DNA of 50,965 nucleotides, from contig NZ_JBATXG010000016.1 in assembly GCF_049673105.1 (NCBI RefSeq), forward strand, positions 1 to 50,965. Direction: 5' to 3'. The DNA is from Castellaniella sp049673105. GTDB lineage: Bacteria; Pseudomonadota; Gammaproteobacteria; Burkholderiales; Burkholderiaceae_B. The position numbers and the translations under genes were made by a program. Below, one piece after another: positions 26,735 to 35,652 of this stretch (the stretch's first letter is position 1; the number at the start of each line of letters is the position of its first letter). Below the pieces are notes generated by a model. The model was not told the DNA's origin. It was given only the letters and a program-made list of their open reading frames with translations, and did not search any database.

Positions 26735-27231
26735 GAACGCAATGCCTTCAACCAATCAAAAATCAACCACTGTTCGGGCACCCAGCCCCGATTCACGGCA
26801 TAAACGCCGATCACACCGAACAACACCAGGATCAGCAACAGCCAGGCCCAGGTACGATGAGCCGGTTCGCCTTTGGGATTCATGTCGGCCTGTTGCAGGG
26901 CGCGGCGCGCGCCCAGGGCCGTCACGGTGGGTTGCGGGCGAGTGGAACCCACAGCCTGATCGAGCAGGCGCAAGACAGCATCCACATCGGCTTCCAGGAA
27001 ACGGGCGTAATTGCGCACCAGACCGCGCAAGGGAACCCCATCGGGCAAGCGCGCCCAGTCGGCGGCCTCCAGGTAGCCCAGCTGCACGGCGGAATATTTG
27101 ATCCGCGTCGAAACCTCGGCCAGCGTCAGCCCGCGCGTCTCGCGCAATTGCTTCAGCGTTTCCCCGACGGACAAGACTTCCGTACTAGGTGCTTCCTGCC
27201 GCATCAGATTGTCCCTCAGGGATTCACTCAT
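26731..27231 (-). CDS. RodZ-like helix-turn-helix membrane protein (short)
   Basis: This 166-aa protein has an N-terminal Cro/CI-type helix-turn-helix of the RodZ type (about residues 24-90, with GETLKQLRETRGLTLAEVSTRIK) and one membrane segment (about 128-146). In E. coli RodZ (337 aa) a periplasmic beta domain follows; here only about 20 residues remain after the membrane. RodZ links MreB to the cell wall machinery. Its place between rlmN and ispG is the conserved rodZ position. AAGGAG precedes the ATG, and the start overlaps the rlmN stop as ATGA. Confidence 0.85.
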   Translation of the reverse strand: MSESLRDNLMRQEAPSTEVLSVGETLKQLRETRGLTLAEVSTRIKYSAVQLGYLEAADWARLPDGVPLRGLVRNYARFLEADVDAVLRLLDQAVGSTRPQPTVTALGARRALQQADMNPKGEPAHRTWAWLLLILVLFGVIGVYAVNRGWVPEQWLIFDWLKALRS

Positions 27232-28379
27232 CCATGCTCCTTTTTGCGTATGACGATTCGGGCGCGATCCGGCAAACGTTCATCAATGCGGGTGCGGTCA
27301 CGGACTTCGCCGGCCAATTGGCCACAGGCGGCGTCGATATCGTCACCCCGTGTCTTGCGTACCGTCACCACCAAGCCTGCGTCGGTCAGTTGCTGGGCAA
27401 ACAGACGGATGCGCGCCGTCGGCGACCGCTTCAGGCCGGACTGTGGAAACGGATTGAAAGGAATCAGATTGAATTTGCAGCGCACCTGCCGGGCGATGTC
27501 GATCAGTTCGCGCGCTTGTTCATCCGCATCGTTGACTCCGTCGAGCATAATGTACTCGAATGTAATGAAGTCGCGGGGCGCGTGGTCCAGATAGCGATTG
27601 CAGGCCGCCAGCAGTTCCGCCAGGGGATATTTGCGGTTCAGCGGCACCAGGCGATCACGCAGCGTGTCATTGGGCGCATGCAGCGATACGGCCAGGGCCA
27701 CCGGGCAGTCTTGGGCCAGCCGGTCGATCATGGGCACGACGCCCGACGTCGAGACCGTCACGCGACGGCGCGACAGACCGTATGCATGATCGCTGACCAT
27801 CAGGCGCAAGGCCCCCAGCACCTGATCGTAATTCAGCAAAGGTTCGCCCATGCCCATCATGACCACGTTGCTGACGGCGCGACGGGCTTCGGCGGCGGGG
27901 CCGCTCAAACGGGCCGCCTGCGGATCATCACGCAAGGCGCGATTGGCGTACCAGAGCTGGCCGATGATTTCGGCGGTCGTCAGGTTGCGACTGAAGCCCT
28001 GGTAGCCGGTCGAGCAGAACGGACACGCCACCGTGCACCCGGCCTGGCTGGAAATACACAAAGTGCCGCGATCGTCCTCGGGAATGTAGACGGTTTCGAT
28101 GGCGTTGCCGGCGCCCATGTCGAACAGCCATTTGCGAGTGCCGTCAGACGAGCGTTTTTCCAGGTTCAGCGGAGGCGCCTGCACGATGCAGTGCGCATCC
28201 AGCTGCGCGCGGAAATCCTTGGCAAGATCGCTCATGTCGGCGAACTGGTCTACGCCGCGCTGGTGCACCCATTGGGATAGCTGCCGCGCGCGAAAGGGCT
28301 TGCCGCCCCACTGCGCGACCAGCGACTCCAGAGAGGCCGGATCAAGGCCCAGGACATTGACGGATTCGATGCCAGACAT
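27228..28379 (-). CDS. rlmN: 23S rRNA (A2503-C2) / tRNA (A37-C2) methyltransferase RlmN
   Basis: RlmN is a radical-SAM enzyme that methylates carbon 2 of A2503 in 23S rRNA and A37 in some tRNAs. The protein (383 aa from ATG 28379) has the radical SAM cysteines in CTVACPFC (near residue 120), GMGEPLLNYD, and the C-terminal catalytic cysteine in GDDIDAACGQL. A TTG two codons upstream is an alternative start. No strong ribosome site is visible. Two hairpins separate it from ndk. It leads the long rlmN-to-hisC operon. Confidence 0.96.
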   Translation of the reverse strand: MSGIESVNVLGLDPASLESLVAQWGGKPFRARQLSQWVHQRGVDQFADMSDLAKDFRAQLDAHCIVQAPPLNLEKRSSDGTRKWLFDMGAGNAIETVYIPEDDRGTLCISSQAGCTVACPFCSTGYQGFSRNLTTAEIIGQLWYANRALRDDPQAARLSGPAAEARRAVSNVVMMGMGEPLLNYDQVLGALRLMVSDHAYGLSRRRVTVSTSGVVPMIDRLAQDCPVALAVSLHAPNDTLRDRLVPLNRKYPLAELLAACNRYLDHAPRDFITFEYIMLDGVNDADEQARELIDIARQVRCKFNLIPFNPFPQSGLKRSPTARIRLFAQQLTDAGLVVTVRKTRGDDIDAACGQLAGEVRDRTRIDERLPDRARIVIRKKEHG

Positions 28380-28404
28380 GAACAATCAACCAATAAAAAC
28401 CGAT

Positions 28405-28445
28405 GCCCCGTCAGCGGGGCGTCCAGAGTCCGGAACCCCGGACTC
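28405..28445 (-). terminator. Tandem hairpins between ndk and rlmN
   Basis: Going downstream from ndk on the minus strand, the first hairpin is an 8-bp perfect stem (28445-28426, GAGTCCGG/CCGGACTC). The second is a 6-bp GC stem (28420-28405) followed by ATCGGTTTTTATT. The second resembles an intrinsic terminator with a slightly displaced U-tract. They should at least attenuate read-through from ndk into rlmN. Confidence 0.6.
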
Positions 28446-28457
28446 CGTCAGCCGGCA

Positions 28458-28883
28458 TTAGCGGCTGAAGACGTTGCTTTCGGGAAAGAAAAATGCGATT
28501 TCGACTGCTGCGGTTTCCGCCGCGTCGGAACCGTGCACGGCATTGGCGTCAATACTGTCGGCGAAATCGGCGCGAATGGTGCCCGGCGCGGCCTTTTTCG
28601 GATCGGTGGCGCCCATCAGGTCGCGGTTCTTGGCGATGGCGGATTCGCCCTCCAGCACCTGGACGAACACCGGACCGGAGACCATGAAGTCCACCAGGTC
28701 CTTGAAGAAGGGGCGTTCTTTATGCACGCCGTAGAAGCGCTCGGCTTCGCCGCGCGACAACTGCTGCAAGCGGGCAGCGACAACCTTCAGGCCGGCCTGC
28801 TCGAAGCGGGCGACGATCTGGCCGATGACGTTTTTCGCCACGGCGTCGGGCTTGATGATGGAAAGAGTGCGTTCGATAGCCAT
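28458..28883 (-). CDS. ndk: Nucleoside diphosphate kinase
   Basis: Ndk transfers the gamma phosphate of ATP to nucleoside diphosphates through a phosphohistidine. The 141-aa protein begins AIERTLSIIKPDAV and has catalytic His117 in NAVHGSDA. I chose ATG 28883, which matches the family; the upstream extension of the frame is not supported. The 195 bp to the divergent valS hold both leaders; I could not assign clear promoters there. Confidence 0.98.
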   Translation of the reverse strand: MAIERTLSIIKPDAVAKNVIGQIVARFEQAGLKVVAARLQQLSRGEAERFYGVHKERPFFKDLVDFMVSGPVFVQVLEGESAIAKNRDLMGATDPKKAAPGTIRADFADSIDANAVHGSDAAETAAVEIAFFFPESNVFSR

Positions 28884-29078
28884 GAAAAGATTCCGGTAAA
28901 GAAACAGGAAAGGAGCTTTCCCGATGCAAAGGTAGAATGAATCCCGCGCAACGCGCAGCCTGCTGAAAAAGCAGGTACTGCGGGTGCGAGCGGTCAACCG
29001 CGCATTTTACCATGCGCGACTTGGCTCACATCCGCCTACAATGATCGTTTTTTCGCTGTCTGAACCTAGCCTGATCCC

Positions 29079-31913
29079 ATGAGCGACTCCCATTCCCTTC
29101 CCAAAAGCTTCGAACCCCAGGACATCGAGTCACGCTGGTATGACGAATGGAACCGCCGCGGACTGTTCAACGGGGGACAGCACGTCCAACCGCTCGCCGG
29201 ACACACGACCGGCCCCTTCGCCATCCAGTTCCCGCCACCCAACGTCACCGGCACCCTGCACATGGGCCATGCCTTCAACCAGACGGTCATGGATGGCCTG
29301 ATCCGTTACCACCGGATGAGCGGCGACGACACGGTCTTCATTCCCGGCACCGACCACGCCGGCATCGCCACGCAAATCGTGGTCGAACGCCAATTGGACG
29401 CCGAAGGCGTGTCCCGCCACGATCTGGGCCGCGAAAAATTCCTGGAACGCGTCTGGACCTGGAAGGAAAAATCCGGCAGCACCATCACCGGGCAGTTCCG
29501 CCGCCTGGGTTCGTCGTGCGACTGGTCGCGCGAATACTTCACCATGGACGACCGCCTATCGCGCGGGGTCGTCGAGGTCTTCGTGCGCCTCTACGAACAA
29601 GGCCTGATCTACCGGGGCAAACGCCTGGTGAACTGGGACCCGGTGCTGGGAACGGCCGTGTCGGATCTGGAAGTCGTCAGCGCCGAAGAAGACGGCCATA
29701 TGTGGGAAATCCGCTACCCGCTGACGACCCCGTCAGGGGATCTGACTCATCTGACCGTCGCCACTACCCGCCCCGAAACCATGCTGGGCGACGTGGCGGT
29801 CATGGTGCACCCCGACGACGAACGCTACGCCCACCTGATCGGCCAGAGCGTCACCCTGCCCCTGGTCGGGCGCGAGATCCCCGTGATCGCCGACGCCTAC
29901 GTGGACCGCGAATTCGGCACCGGCGTGGTCAAGGTCACACCCGCGCACGATTTCAACGACTATGCCGTGGGCCAACGTCACGATCTGCCCATGATCAGCA
30001 TCCTGACGCTGGATGCCAAGATCAGCGACGAGGCCCCCGCCGTCTACCGCGGCCTGGACCGCTACGAGGCCCGCAAGCGCATCGTCGCCGACCTGGAATC
30101 GCAAGGCCTGCTGCAACAGGTGCGCGCGCATAAACTGATGGTGCCGCGCGGCGACCGCACCAACAGCGTCATCGAACCCATGCTGACGGATCAGTGGTTC
30201 GTCGCCATGAGCAAGCCCGCCCCCGCCGACAGCCTGCACCCCGGCCAGAGCATCACTCAGGTCGCCCTGGACGTCGTGGCCGATGGCCGTGTGCGCTTCG
30301 TCCCCGAAAACTGGACCACCACCTACAACCAGTGGCTGGAAAAAATCCAGGACTGGTGCATTTCCCGGCAGCTGTGGTGGGGCCATCAGATCCCGGCCTG
30401 GCACGCGCAAGACGGTCGGATCTTCGTGGCGCGCTCGGCGGAAGACGCCGAACGCCAGGCGCGTGCCGCGGGCGTCACCGGGCCGCTGAGCCGCGACCCC
30501 GACGTGCTGGACACCTGGTTTTCGTCGGCGCTGGTGCCCTTCACCGACCTGGGCTGGCCGGAACAGACGCCCGACCTGGCCCGCTACCTGCCCTCCAGCG
30601 TGCTGGTGACGGGTTTCGACATCATTTTCTTCTGGGTCGCGCGCATGATCATGATGAGCATGCACCACACCGGCCAAGTGCCTTTCCATACCGTGTACGT
30701 GCATGGTCTAGTCTGCGACATGGAAGGCAAGAAAATGTCCAAATCCAAGGGCAACACCATCGACCCGGTCGACCTGATCGATGGCATTGCTCTGGACCCC
30801 TTGATCGCCAAGCGCACCGCCGGCCTGATGAACCCGAAGCAGGCCGACGCGATCCGCAAACGCACCCGCAAAGACTACCCTGACGGCATCCCCGCCTACG
30901 GCGCCGACGCCCTGCGCTTCACCATGGCCGCCTACGCCACCCTGGGGCGCAATATCAACTTCGACCTGAAGCGCTGCGAGGGCTACCGCAACTTCTGCAA
31001 CAAGCTCTGGAACGCCACCCGCTTCGTGCTGATGAACGTGGAAGGCCACACCCTGGGCCAGCATCAGGCGGGCGATCTGTCCTTTGCCGACCGCTGGATC
31101 ATCGACGGCCTGCAGCAGCTGATTCGCGACGTCCACGCCGGATTCGAGCAATACCGCTTCGACCAGGTGGCGGACCGCCTGTACCACTTCATCTGGGACG
31201 AATACTGCGACTGGTATCTGGAACTGGCCAAGGTCCGTCTGCAAACCGGCGACGCCGTGCAGCAGGCCGCGACGCGCCGCACCCTGATCCATGTACTGGA
31301 AACGCTGCTACGCCTGACCCACCCGATCATGCCTTTCATCACGGAAGAGCTCTGGCAAAAGGTCTCGGTAGCGGCTGGCGTGCGCGGCCACGACGACGTC
31401 GCCAGCATCAGCACCCAGGCTTATCCGCAGGCCCGCGACGCGCTGCTCGATGCCGACGCCGCCAGCCGCATGACGACCTTCAAATCCCTGACCGATGCGA
31501 TTCGCGCCCTGCGCGGGGAAATGAATCTGGCGCCTGCCCAACGCGTCCCCCTGCTGGTCCAAGGGGCCGACACAGGTCTGGAAGAACTCAGCCCCTACCT
31601 GATGGCGCTGGCCAGGCTGGACAGCGTCCAGGCCGTGGACACCCTGCCCGACCTGGGCGCTCCCGTGCAGGTCGTGGGCACGACCCAGCTGATGCTGCAC
31701 GTAGAAATCGACGTAGCTGCTGAACGCGCCCGCCTGGACAAGGAAATCGACCGCCTGGAAAAGGAAATCACCAAGGCGCACGGAAAACTGTCCAACGCCA
31801 GCTTCGTCGAGCGGGCTCCGGCTGCCGTCGTGGAACAGGAAAAGGCGCGGATGGTGCAATTCGGCGAAACCCTGGAACGCGTCAGGATCCAGCGCGCCCG
31901 ACTGCAGGACTGA
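29079..31913 (+). CDS. valS: Valine--tRNA ligase
   Basis: This class I synthetase charges tRNA-Val. The 944-aa protein has the HIGH-type motif HMGH at residues 61-64, an editing domain (TTRPETMLGDVAV), KMSKS at 552-556, the anticodon-binding domain, and a C-terminal coiled coil (RARLDKEIDRLEKEITKAHGKL). Its stop overlaps the pncB start as TGATG, so the two are coupled. It is divergent from ndk. Confidence 0.98.
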   Translation: MSDSHSLPKSFEPQDIESRWYDEWNRRGLFNGGQHVQPLAGHTTGPFAIQFPPPNVTGTLHMGHAFNQTVMDGLIRYHRMSGDDTVFIPGTDHAGIATQIVVERQLDAEGVSRHDLGREKFLERVWTWKEKSGSTITGQFRRLGSSCDWSREYFTMDDRLSRGVVEVFVRLYEQGLIYRGKRLVNWDPVLGTAVSDLEVVSAEEDGHMWEIRYPLTTPSGDLTHLTVATTRPETMLGDVAVMVHPDDERYAHLIGQSVTLPLVGREIPVIADAYVDREFGTGVVKVTPAHDFNDYAVGQRHDLPMISILTLDAKISDEAPAVYRGLDRYEARKRIVADLESQGLLQQVRAHKLMVPRGDRTNSVIEPMLTDQWFVAMSKPAPADSLHPGQSITQVALDVVADGRVRFVPENWTTTYNQWLEKIQDWCISRQLWWGHQIPAWHAQDGRIFVARSAEDAERQARAAGVTGPLSRDPDVLDTWFSSALVPFTDLGWPEQTPDLARYLPSSVLVTGFDIIFFWVARMIMMSMHHTGQVPFHTVYVHGLVCDMEGKKMSKSKGNTIDPVDLIDGIALDPLIAKRTAGLMNPKQADAIRKRTRKDYPDGIPAYGADALRFTMAAYATLGRNINFDLKRCEGYRNFCNKLWNATRFVLMNVEGHTLGQHQAGDLSFADRWIIDGLQQLIRDVHAGFEQYRFDQVADRLYHFIWDEYCDWYLELAKVRLQTGDAVQQAATRRTLIHVLETLLRLTHPIMPFITEELWQKVSVAAGVRGHDDVASISTQAYPQARDALLDADAASRMTTFKSLTDAIRALRGEMNLAPAQRVPLLVQGADTGLEELSPYLMALARLDSVQAVDTLPDLGAPVQVVGTTQLMLHVEIDVAAERARLDKEIDRLEKEITKAHGKLSNASFVERAPAAVVEQEKARMVQFGETLERVRIQRARLQD

Positions 31914-33139
31914 TGCCCCCGATGCCCTCATTGCATTCCGCTACTTTTCAGCCCATCATCGAATCCCTGCTGGATACCGATCTGTATAAATTCACGATGT
32001 GGCAGGCCATGCTGCATCGCCACCCGGCGGCTCAGGCGGAATATCGCTTCATCTGCCGCCGCCCGCCAGAATATCCGCTGGCCGATCTGGCGCCGGCCAT
32101 CGAAGCCCAGATAGATCATCTGTGCAGCCTGCGTTTCAGCCAGGCCGAACTCGACTATCTGGGCCGGCTGCGCTATATCAAATCCGATTTCGTCGATTTT
32201 CTATCGCTGTTTCATTTCCAACGCCGATTCATTCAAGTCAGCACAGAAGGCGATACCCTGAATATCGTCGCCCGCGGCCCTCAGGTGCACGTGACGGGAT
32301 TTGAAATCTTCGTGCTGGCCATCGTCAATGAACTGTATTTCCGACGCTTCCAGACGCCGGAAGTGCTGGCCGAAGGCCGGCGCCGGCTGCAGGAAAAGAT
32401 CACGCTGCTACAGGATTTTTCTCGGGAACCCGCCCGCCGCTTTCCGTTCCAGATTTCCGATTTTGGCCTGAGACGGCGATTTTCCCGCGCCTGGCAGATC
32501 GAGGTCGTGGAGCACTTGCGAGACGCCGTCCCGCATATCCTGACGGGCACCTCGAACGTGGCGCTGGCGAAATCGCACGGGCTGGTGCCTGTCGGCACCA
32601 TGGCCCACGAATACCTGCAGTCCTACCAGGCCTTCGGCAAAGTCCGCCTGCGTGATTTTCAGCGCAGCGCCCTGGAAGACTGGGTGCAGGAATACCGGGG
32701 CGACCTGGGTATCGCCCTGACCGATGTGGTCGGCATGGATGCGTTTCTGGCCGATTTCGACCTGTATTTCGCCAAACTGTTCGATGGCCTGCGCCATGAT
32801 TCGGGCGACCCCATCGCCTGGGGGGAAAAAGCGCTGGCGCACTATCGTTCACTGCGCATCGATCCGGCCAGCAAACGTTTCGTCTTTTCGGACGGCCTGG
32901 ATCTGCCCCGAGCGCTGGACATCTACCGGCACTTTGCCGATCAAGTCCAGCTGGGGTTCGGGATCGGCACGAATCTGACGAACGATATGGGCCCCGCCCC
33001 CTTAAGCATCGTCATGAAGCTGTTCGAATGCAATGGCATGCCCACGGCAAAACTGCCGGACAGCCCCGGCAAGGAACACTGCACAGACGCCACGTTCCTG
33101 GCCTATCTGCGACAAGTGTTCGGGCGGACGGGCGCTTAA
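31913..33139 (+). CDS. pncB: Nicotinate phosphoribosyltransferase
   Basis: PncB joins nicotinate to PRPP with ATP hydrolysis to give nicotinate mononucleotide, in NAD salvage. The protein (408 aa; ATG 31922 would give 405) starts with the typical SLLDTDLYKFTMWQAML. It has the region SNVALAKSHGLVPVGTMAHE (near residue 225), containing the histidine phosphorylated in this family, and a C-terminal KLPDSPGKEHC. It overlaps valS by one base (TGATG). NAD synthesis is also represented in this window by nadD, 12 kb away. Confidence 0.95.
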   Translation: MPPMPSLHSATFQPIIESLLDTDLYKFTMWQAMLHRHPAAQAEYRFICRRPPEYPLADLAPAIEAQIDHLCSLRFSQAELDYLGRLRYIKSDFVDFLSLFHFQRRFIQVSTEGDTLNIVARGPQVHVTGFEIFVLAIVNELYFRRFQTPEVLAEGRRRLQEKITLLQDFSREPARRFPFQISDFGLRRRFSRAWQIEVVEHLRDAVPHILTGTSNVALAKSHGLVPVGTMAHEYLQSYQAFGKVRLRDFQRSALEDWVQEYRGDLGIALTDVVGMDAFLADFDLYFAKLFDGLRHDSGDPIAWGEKALAHYRSLRIDPASKRFVFSDGLDLPRALDIYRHFADQVQLGFGIGTNLTNDMGPAPLSIVMKLFECNGMPTAKLPDSPGKEHCTDATFLAYLRQVFGRTGA

Positions 33140-33168
33140 AGCCGCGCCCTGCCGCCGCCGTCCCGGCA

Positions 33169-34626
33169 TCAGGATGCCGTGCCGCCGACCGTGAGGCCAT
33201 CCATCCGCAGGGTCGGCATCCCGACCCCGACCGGCACGCTCTGGCCTTCTTTGCCGCAGGTGCCCACCCCGGAATCCAGAGCCATGTCATGGCCGATCAT
33301 GCTGATGCGGCGCATGGCGTCGGGGCCGCTGCCGATCAGCGTGGCGCCCTTGACCGGATACGTGATCTTGCCCTTTTCGATCAGATAGGCCTCGGACGCG
33401 GAAAACACGAATTTCCCGCTGGTGATGTCCACCTGCCCGCCGCCAAAGTTCACCGCATACAGGCCGCGATCAACGGATGCGATGATTTCCTGCGGATCGG
33501 CCTTGCCCGCCAGCATATAGGTATTGGTCATACGCGGCATGGGCAGGTGCGCATAGGATTCGCGCCGACCGTTGCCGGTAGGCGCCTGCTTCATCAGCCG
33601 GGCATTCAAAGAATCCTGCATATACCCGCGCAGAATACCGTCTTCGATCAGGACATTACGCTGGGTGGGATGACCTTCGTCATCGACATTCAGGGAACCG
33701 CGCCGATCCGCCAAGGTGCCATCGTCCACCACCGTGACCCCGCGCGATGCAACCCGCTCGCCGATACGCCCGGAAAAGACGCTGGATCCCTTGCGGTTGA
33801 AGTCGCCCTCCAGGCCGTGTCCGACCGCCTCGTGCAGCAGAATGCCGGGCCAGCCAGACCCCAGGACGACCGTCATCTGCCCTGCCGGCGCCGGACGGGC
33901 CTGCAGATTGACCCTGGCTTCGTGCACCGCGCGATCCACATAGCCGCGCAGCACCTCGTCGGTAAAGTAGGCCAGGCCGGTGCGTCCGCCACCGCCGCCA
34001 TGCCCCATTTCCCGGCGACCCTTGCGTTCGGCAATCACGGTCAGGGATAGCCGCACCAAGGGGCGCACATCCGCCACCAAGCGGCCATCGCTGCCGGCCA
34101 CCAGGATGACATCGTATTCGGCGGCCAGGCCGGCCATGACTTGAATGATTTCCGGATCCGCCGCGCGCGCCATGGCCTCGACGCGTTCCAGCAGGGCGAC
34201 CTTGTCTGGCGCGGACAAAGAATCCACCGGATTGACCGCCGGATACAGGTGATGCGGGGTGTCCAGCCCGCCATCCACCCGGCGGCGCCCCGCCCCCTGG
34301 CGAGCGATGGTGCGTACCGCCTGGGCCGAGGACAACAACGCCGCCGGAGACAAGGTATCGGAATACGCGAACGCGGTTTTTTCCCCACTGACCGCACGCA
34401 CCCCGACACCCTGGTCGATTGAAAAACTGCCGGTCTTGACGATGCCTTCTTCCAGGCTCCATCCTTCGGAGCAACTGTATTGGAAATACAGGTCCGCATA
34501 ATCTACCCGGTGGGTATGAATTTCGGACAGCGCGCGAGCCAGATGGGATTCATCCAGCCCCCAAGGGTCAAGCAAGAGGGAACGCGCGGTATTCAGGGCA
34601 TCCAGGCCCGGTTCAATGACTTTCAT
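33169..34626 (-). CDS. tldD: Metalloprotease TldD
   Basis: TldD, usually with TldE/PmbA, forms a zinc metalloprotease that processes small peptides such as microcin or PQQ-like precursors and acts on CcdA. The 485-aa protein has the HExxxH zinc motif as His265-Glu266-Ala-Val-Gly-His270, and family blocks such as GHGGGGG (near 210) and the C-terminal CGKEGQSVPVG. I chose ATG 34626, since the N-terminus then fits the family. The nitrilase-like gene lies 22 bp upstream. The partner tldE is not in the window. Confidence 0.95.
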   Translation of the reverse strand: MKVIEPGLDALNTARSLLLDPWGLDESHLARALSEIHTHRVDYADLYFQYSCSEGWSLEEGIVKTGSFSIDQGVGVRAVSGEKTAFAYSDTLSPAALLSSAQAVRTIARQGAGRRRVDGGLDTPHHLYPAVNPVDSLSAPDKVALLERVEAMARAADPEIIQVMAGLAAEYDVILVAGSDGRLVADVRPLVRLSLTVIAERKGRREMGHGGGGGRTGLAYFTDEVLRGYVDRAVHEARVNLQARPAPAGQMTVVLGSGWPGILLHEAVGHGLEGDFNRKGSSVFSGRIGERVASRGVTVVDDGTLADRRGSLNVDDEGHPTQRNVLIEDGILRGYMQDSLNARLMKQAPTGNGRRESYAHLPMPRMTNTYMLAGKADPQEIIASVDRGLYAVNFGGGQVDITSGKFVFSASEAYLIEKGKITYPVKGATLIGSGPDAMRRISMIGHDMALDSGVGTCGKEGQSVPVGVGMPTLRMDGLTVGGTAS

Positions 34627-34648
34627 CTGACACAATCCATATACAACA

Positions 34649-35461
34649 TCACATGACCCGATGGCGCAAGGCCGGCAGCGACTGGCGCACGGACGCCAGG
34701 CGGACGGCATCCAGCACCCCCGCAGCAATGCCTGGGCCTTCGGGCAAACGGCTGATCACATCCCCCCAGGGATCGATCAGCATTGAATGTCCCCACGTGC
34801 GGCGCCCATTTTCATGCACGCCGCCCTGAGCGCTGGCCAACACGTAGCACTGATTCTCGATCGCACGCGCGCGCAGCAGCACTTCCCAGTGTACAGAACC
34901 GGTGGTGTACGTGAAAGCGGCAGGCAGCACCATCAAGCGCACATCCCCCTGCGATCGGAAAAATTCCGGGAACCGCAGGTCATAGCAAATACCCAGGGCC
35001 ACTCGCCCGAACGGGATGTCAAATACCTGAGGCTGCTCATCGCCGGGCCGGATGGCAATCGACTCATCGTAGGATTCCTCGCCCTTTTGAAAACCGAACA
35101 AATGAATCTTGTCGTAACGAGCGCATAAATCGCCTTGGGGGCCGTAGACCAGGCAGGCATTGTAAATACGATGCGCATCCGGGCTATGCAAAGGCAAGGT
35201 TCCGCCCACCAGCCAGATCCCATGTTGTTTGGCCTGCTGCGCCAGAAAATCCTGAATAGGACCGTCGCCGGGTGTTTCCGCCAACGCCAATTTATCCTGA
35301 TCACGCTGCCCCATGAAACAAAAATATTCTGGCAGCGCAATCAGACGAGCGCCGCCCTGGGCCGCTTGGGCAATCCAATGCGCAGCCTGCTGCAGATTAT
35401 CCTGGACGCCCAATCCGGAAACCATCTGCACCGCGGCAACTGAAAGAGAAATATCCTGCAT
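34649..35461 (-). CDS. Carbon-nitrogen hydrolase (deaminated glutathione amidase-like)
   Basis: This is a 270-aa nitrilase-superfamily protein with the full catalytic triad: Glu45 (LPEY), Lys118 (YDKIHLF) and Cys159 (GICYDLRF). It resembles the Nit1/YbeM group, which hydrolyses deaminated glutathione to alpha-ketoglutarate and Cys-Gly as metabolite repair. The pair with tldD is common in betaproteobacteria. The start is ATG 35461 rather than TTG two codons earlier. It is divergent from the H-NS gene. Confidence 0.88.
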   Translation of the reverse strand: MQDISLSVAAVQMVSGLGVQDNLQQAAHWIAQAAQGGARLIALPEYFCFMGQRDQDKLALAETPGDGPIQDFLAQQAKQHGIWLVGGTLPLHSPDAHRIYNACLVYGPQGDLCARYDKIHLFGFQKGEESYDESIAIRPGDEQPQVFDIPFGRVALGICYDLRFPEFFRSQGDVRLMVLPAAFTYTTGSVHWEVLLRARAIENQCYVLASAQGGVHENGRRTWGHSMLIDPWGDVISRLPEGPGIAAGVLDAVRLASVRQSLPALRHRVM

Positions 35462-35577
35462 ATTCAATGAACCCCGACGATTGCAATGCTTGATTCAATA
35501 CTTGATACATAATCCATGATGATTTATCTTGCACAAACAGATCAAAATCCGATTAAAATCCCTAAAGCCCTGGATAG

Positions 35578-35610
35578 AGGAATTCAGCCATCTCCGGATA
35601 CGGAATTCCT
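35578..35610. promoter_or_regulatory. Inverted repeat in the AT-rich H-NS upstream region
   Basis: AGGAATTC (35578-35585) and GAATTCCT (35603-35610) form a perfect 8-bp inverted repeat with a 17-bp spacer, 43 bp upstream of the H-NS start. The surrounding 35460-35600 is clearly more AT-rich than the rest of the window, as expected of a promoter bound by H-NS. Function is not known. Confidence 0.35.
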
Positions 35611-35652
35611 TGATTATCGGCCAGGCCTGAATCCCTACCCTCGGAGCATCGA

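Noticed and set aside
28884..29078. TACAAT in front of valS as a -10 box
   Set aside because: No matching -35 was found at 16-18 bp, so no promoter is claimed.
33164..33179. Hairpin CGGCATC/GATGCCG as a terminator between pncB and tldD
   Set aside because: It overlaps the tldD stop codon and has no U-tract on either strand, so it is weak evidence.
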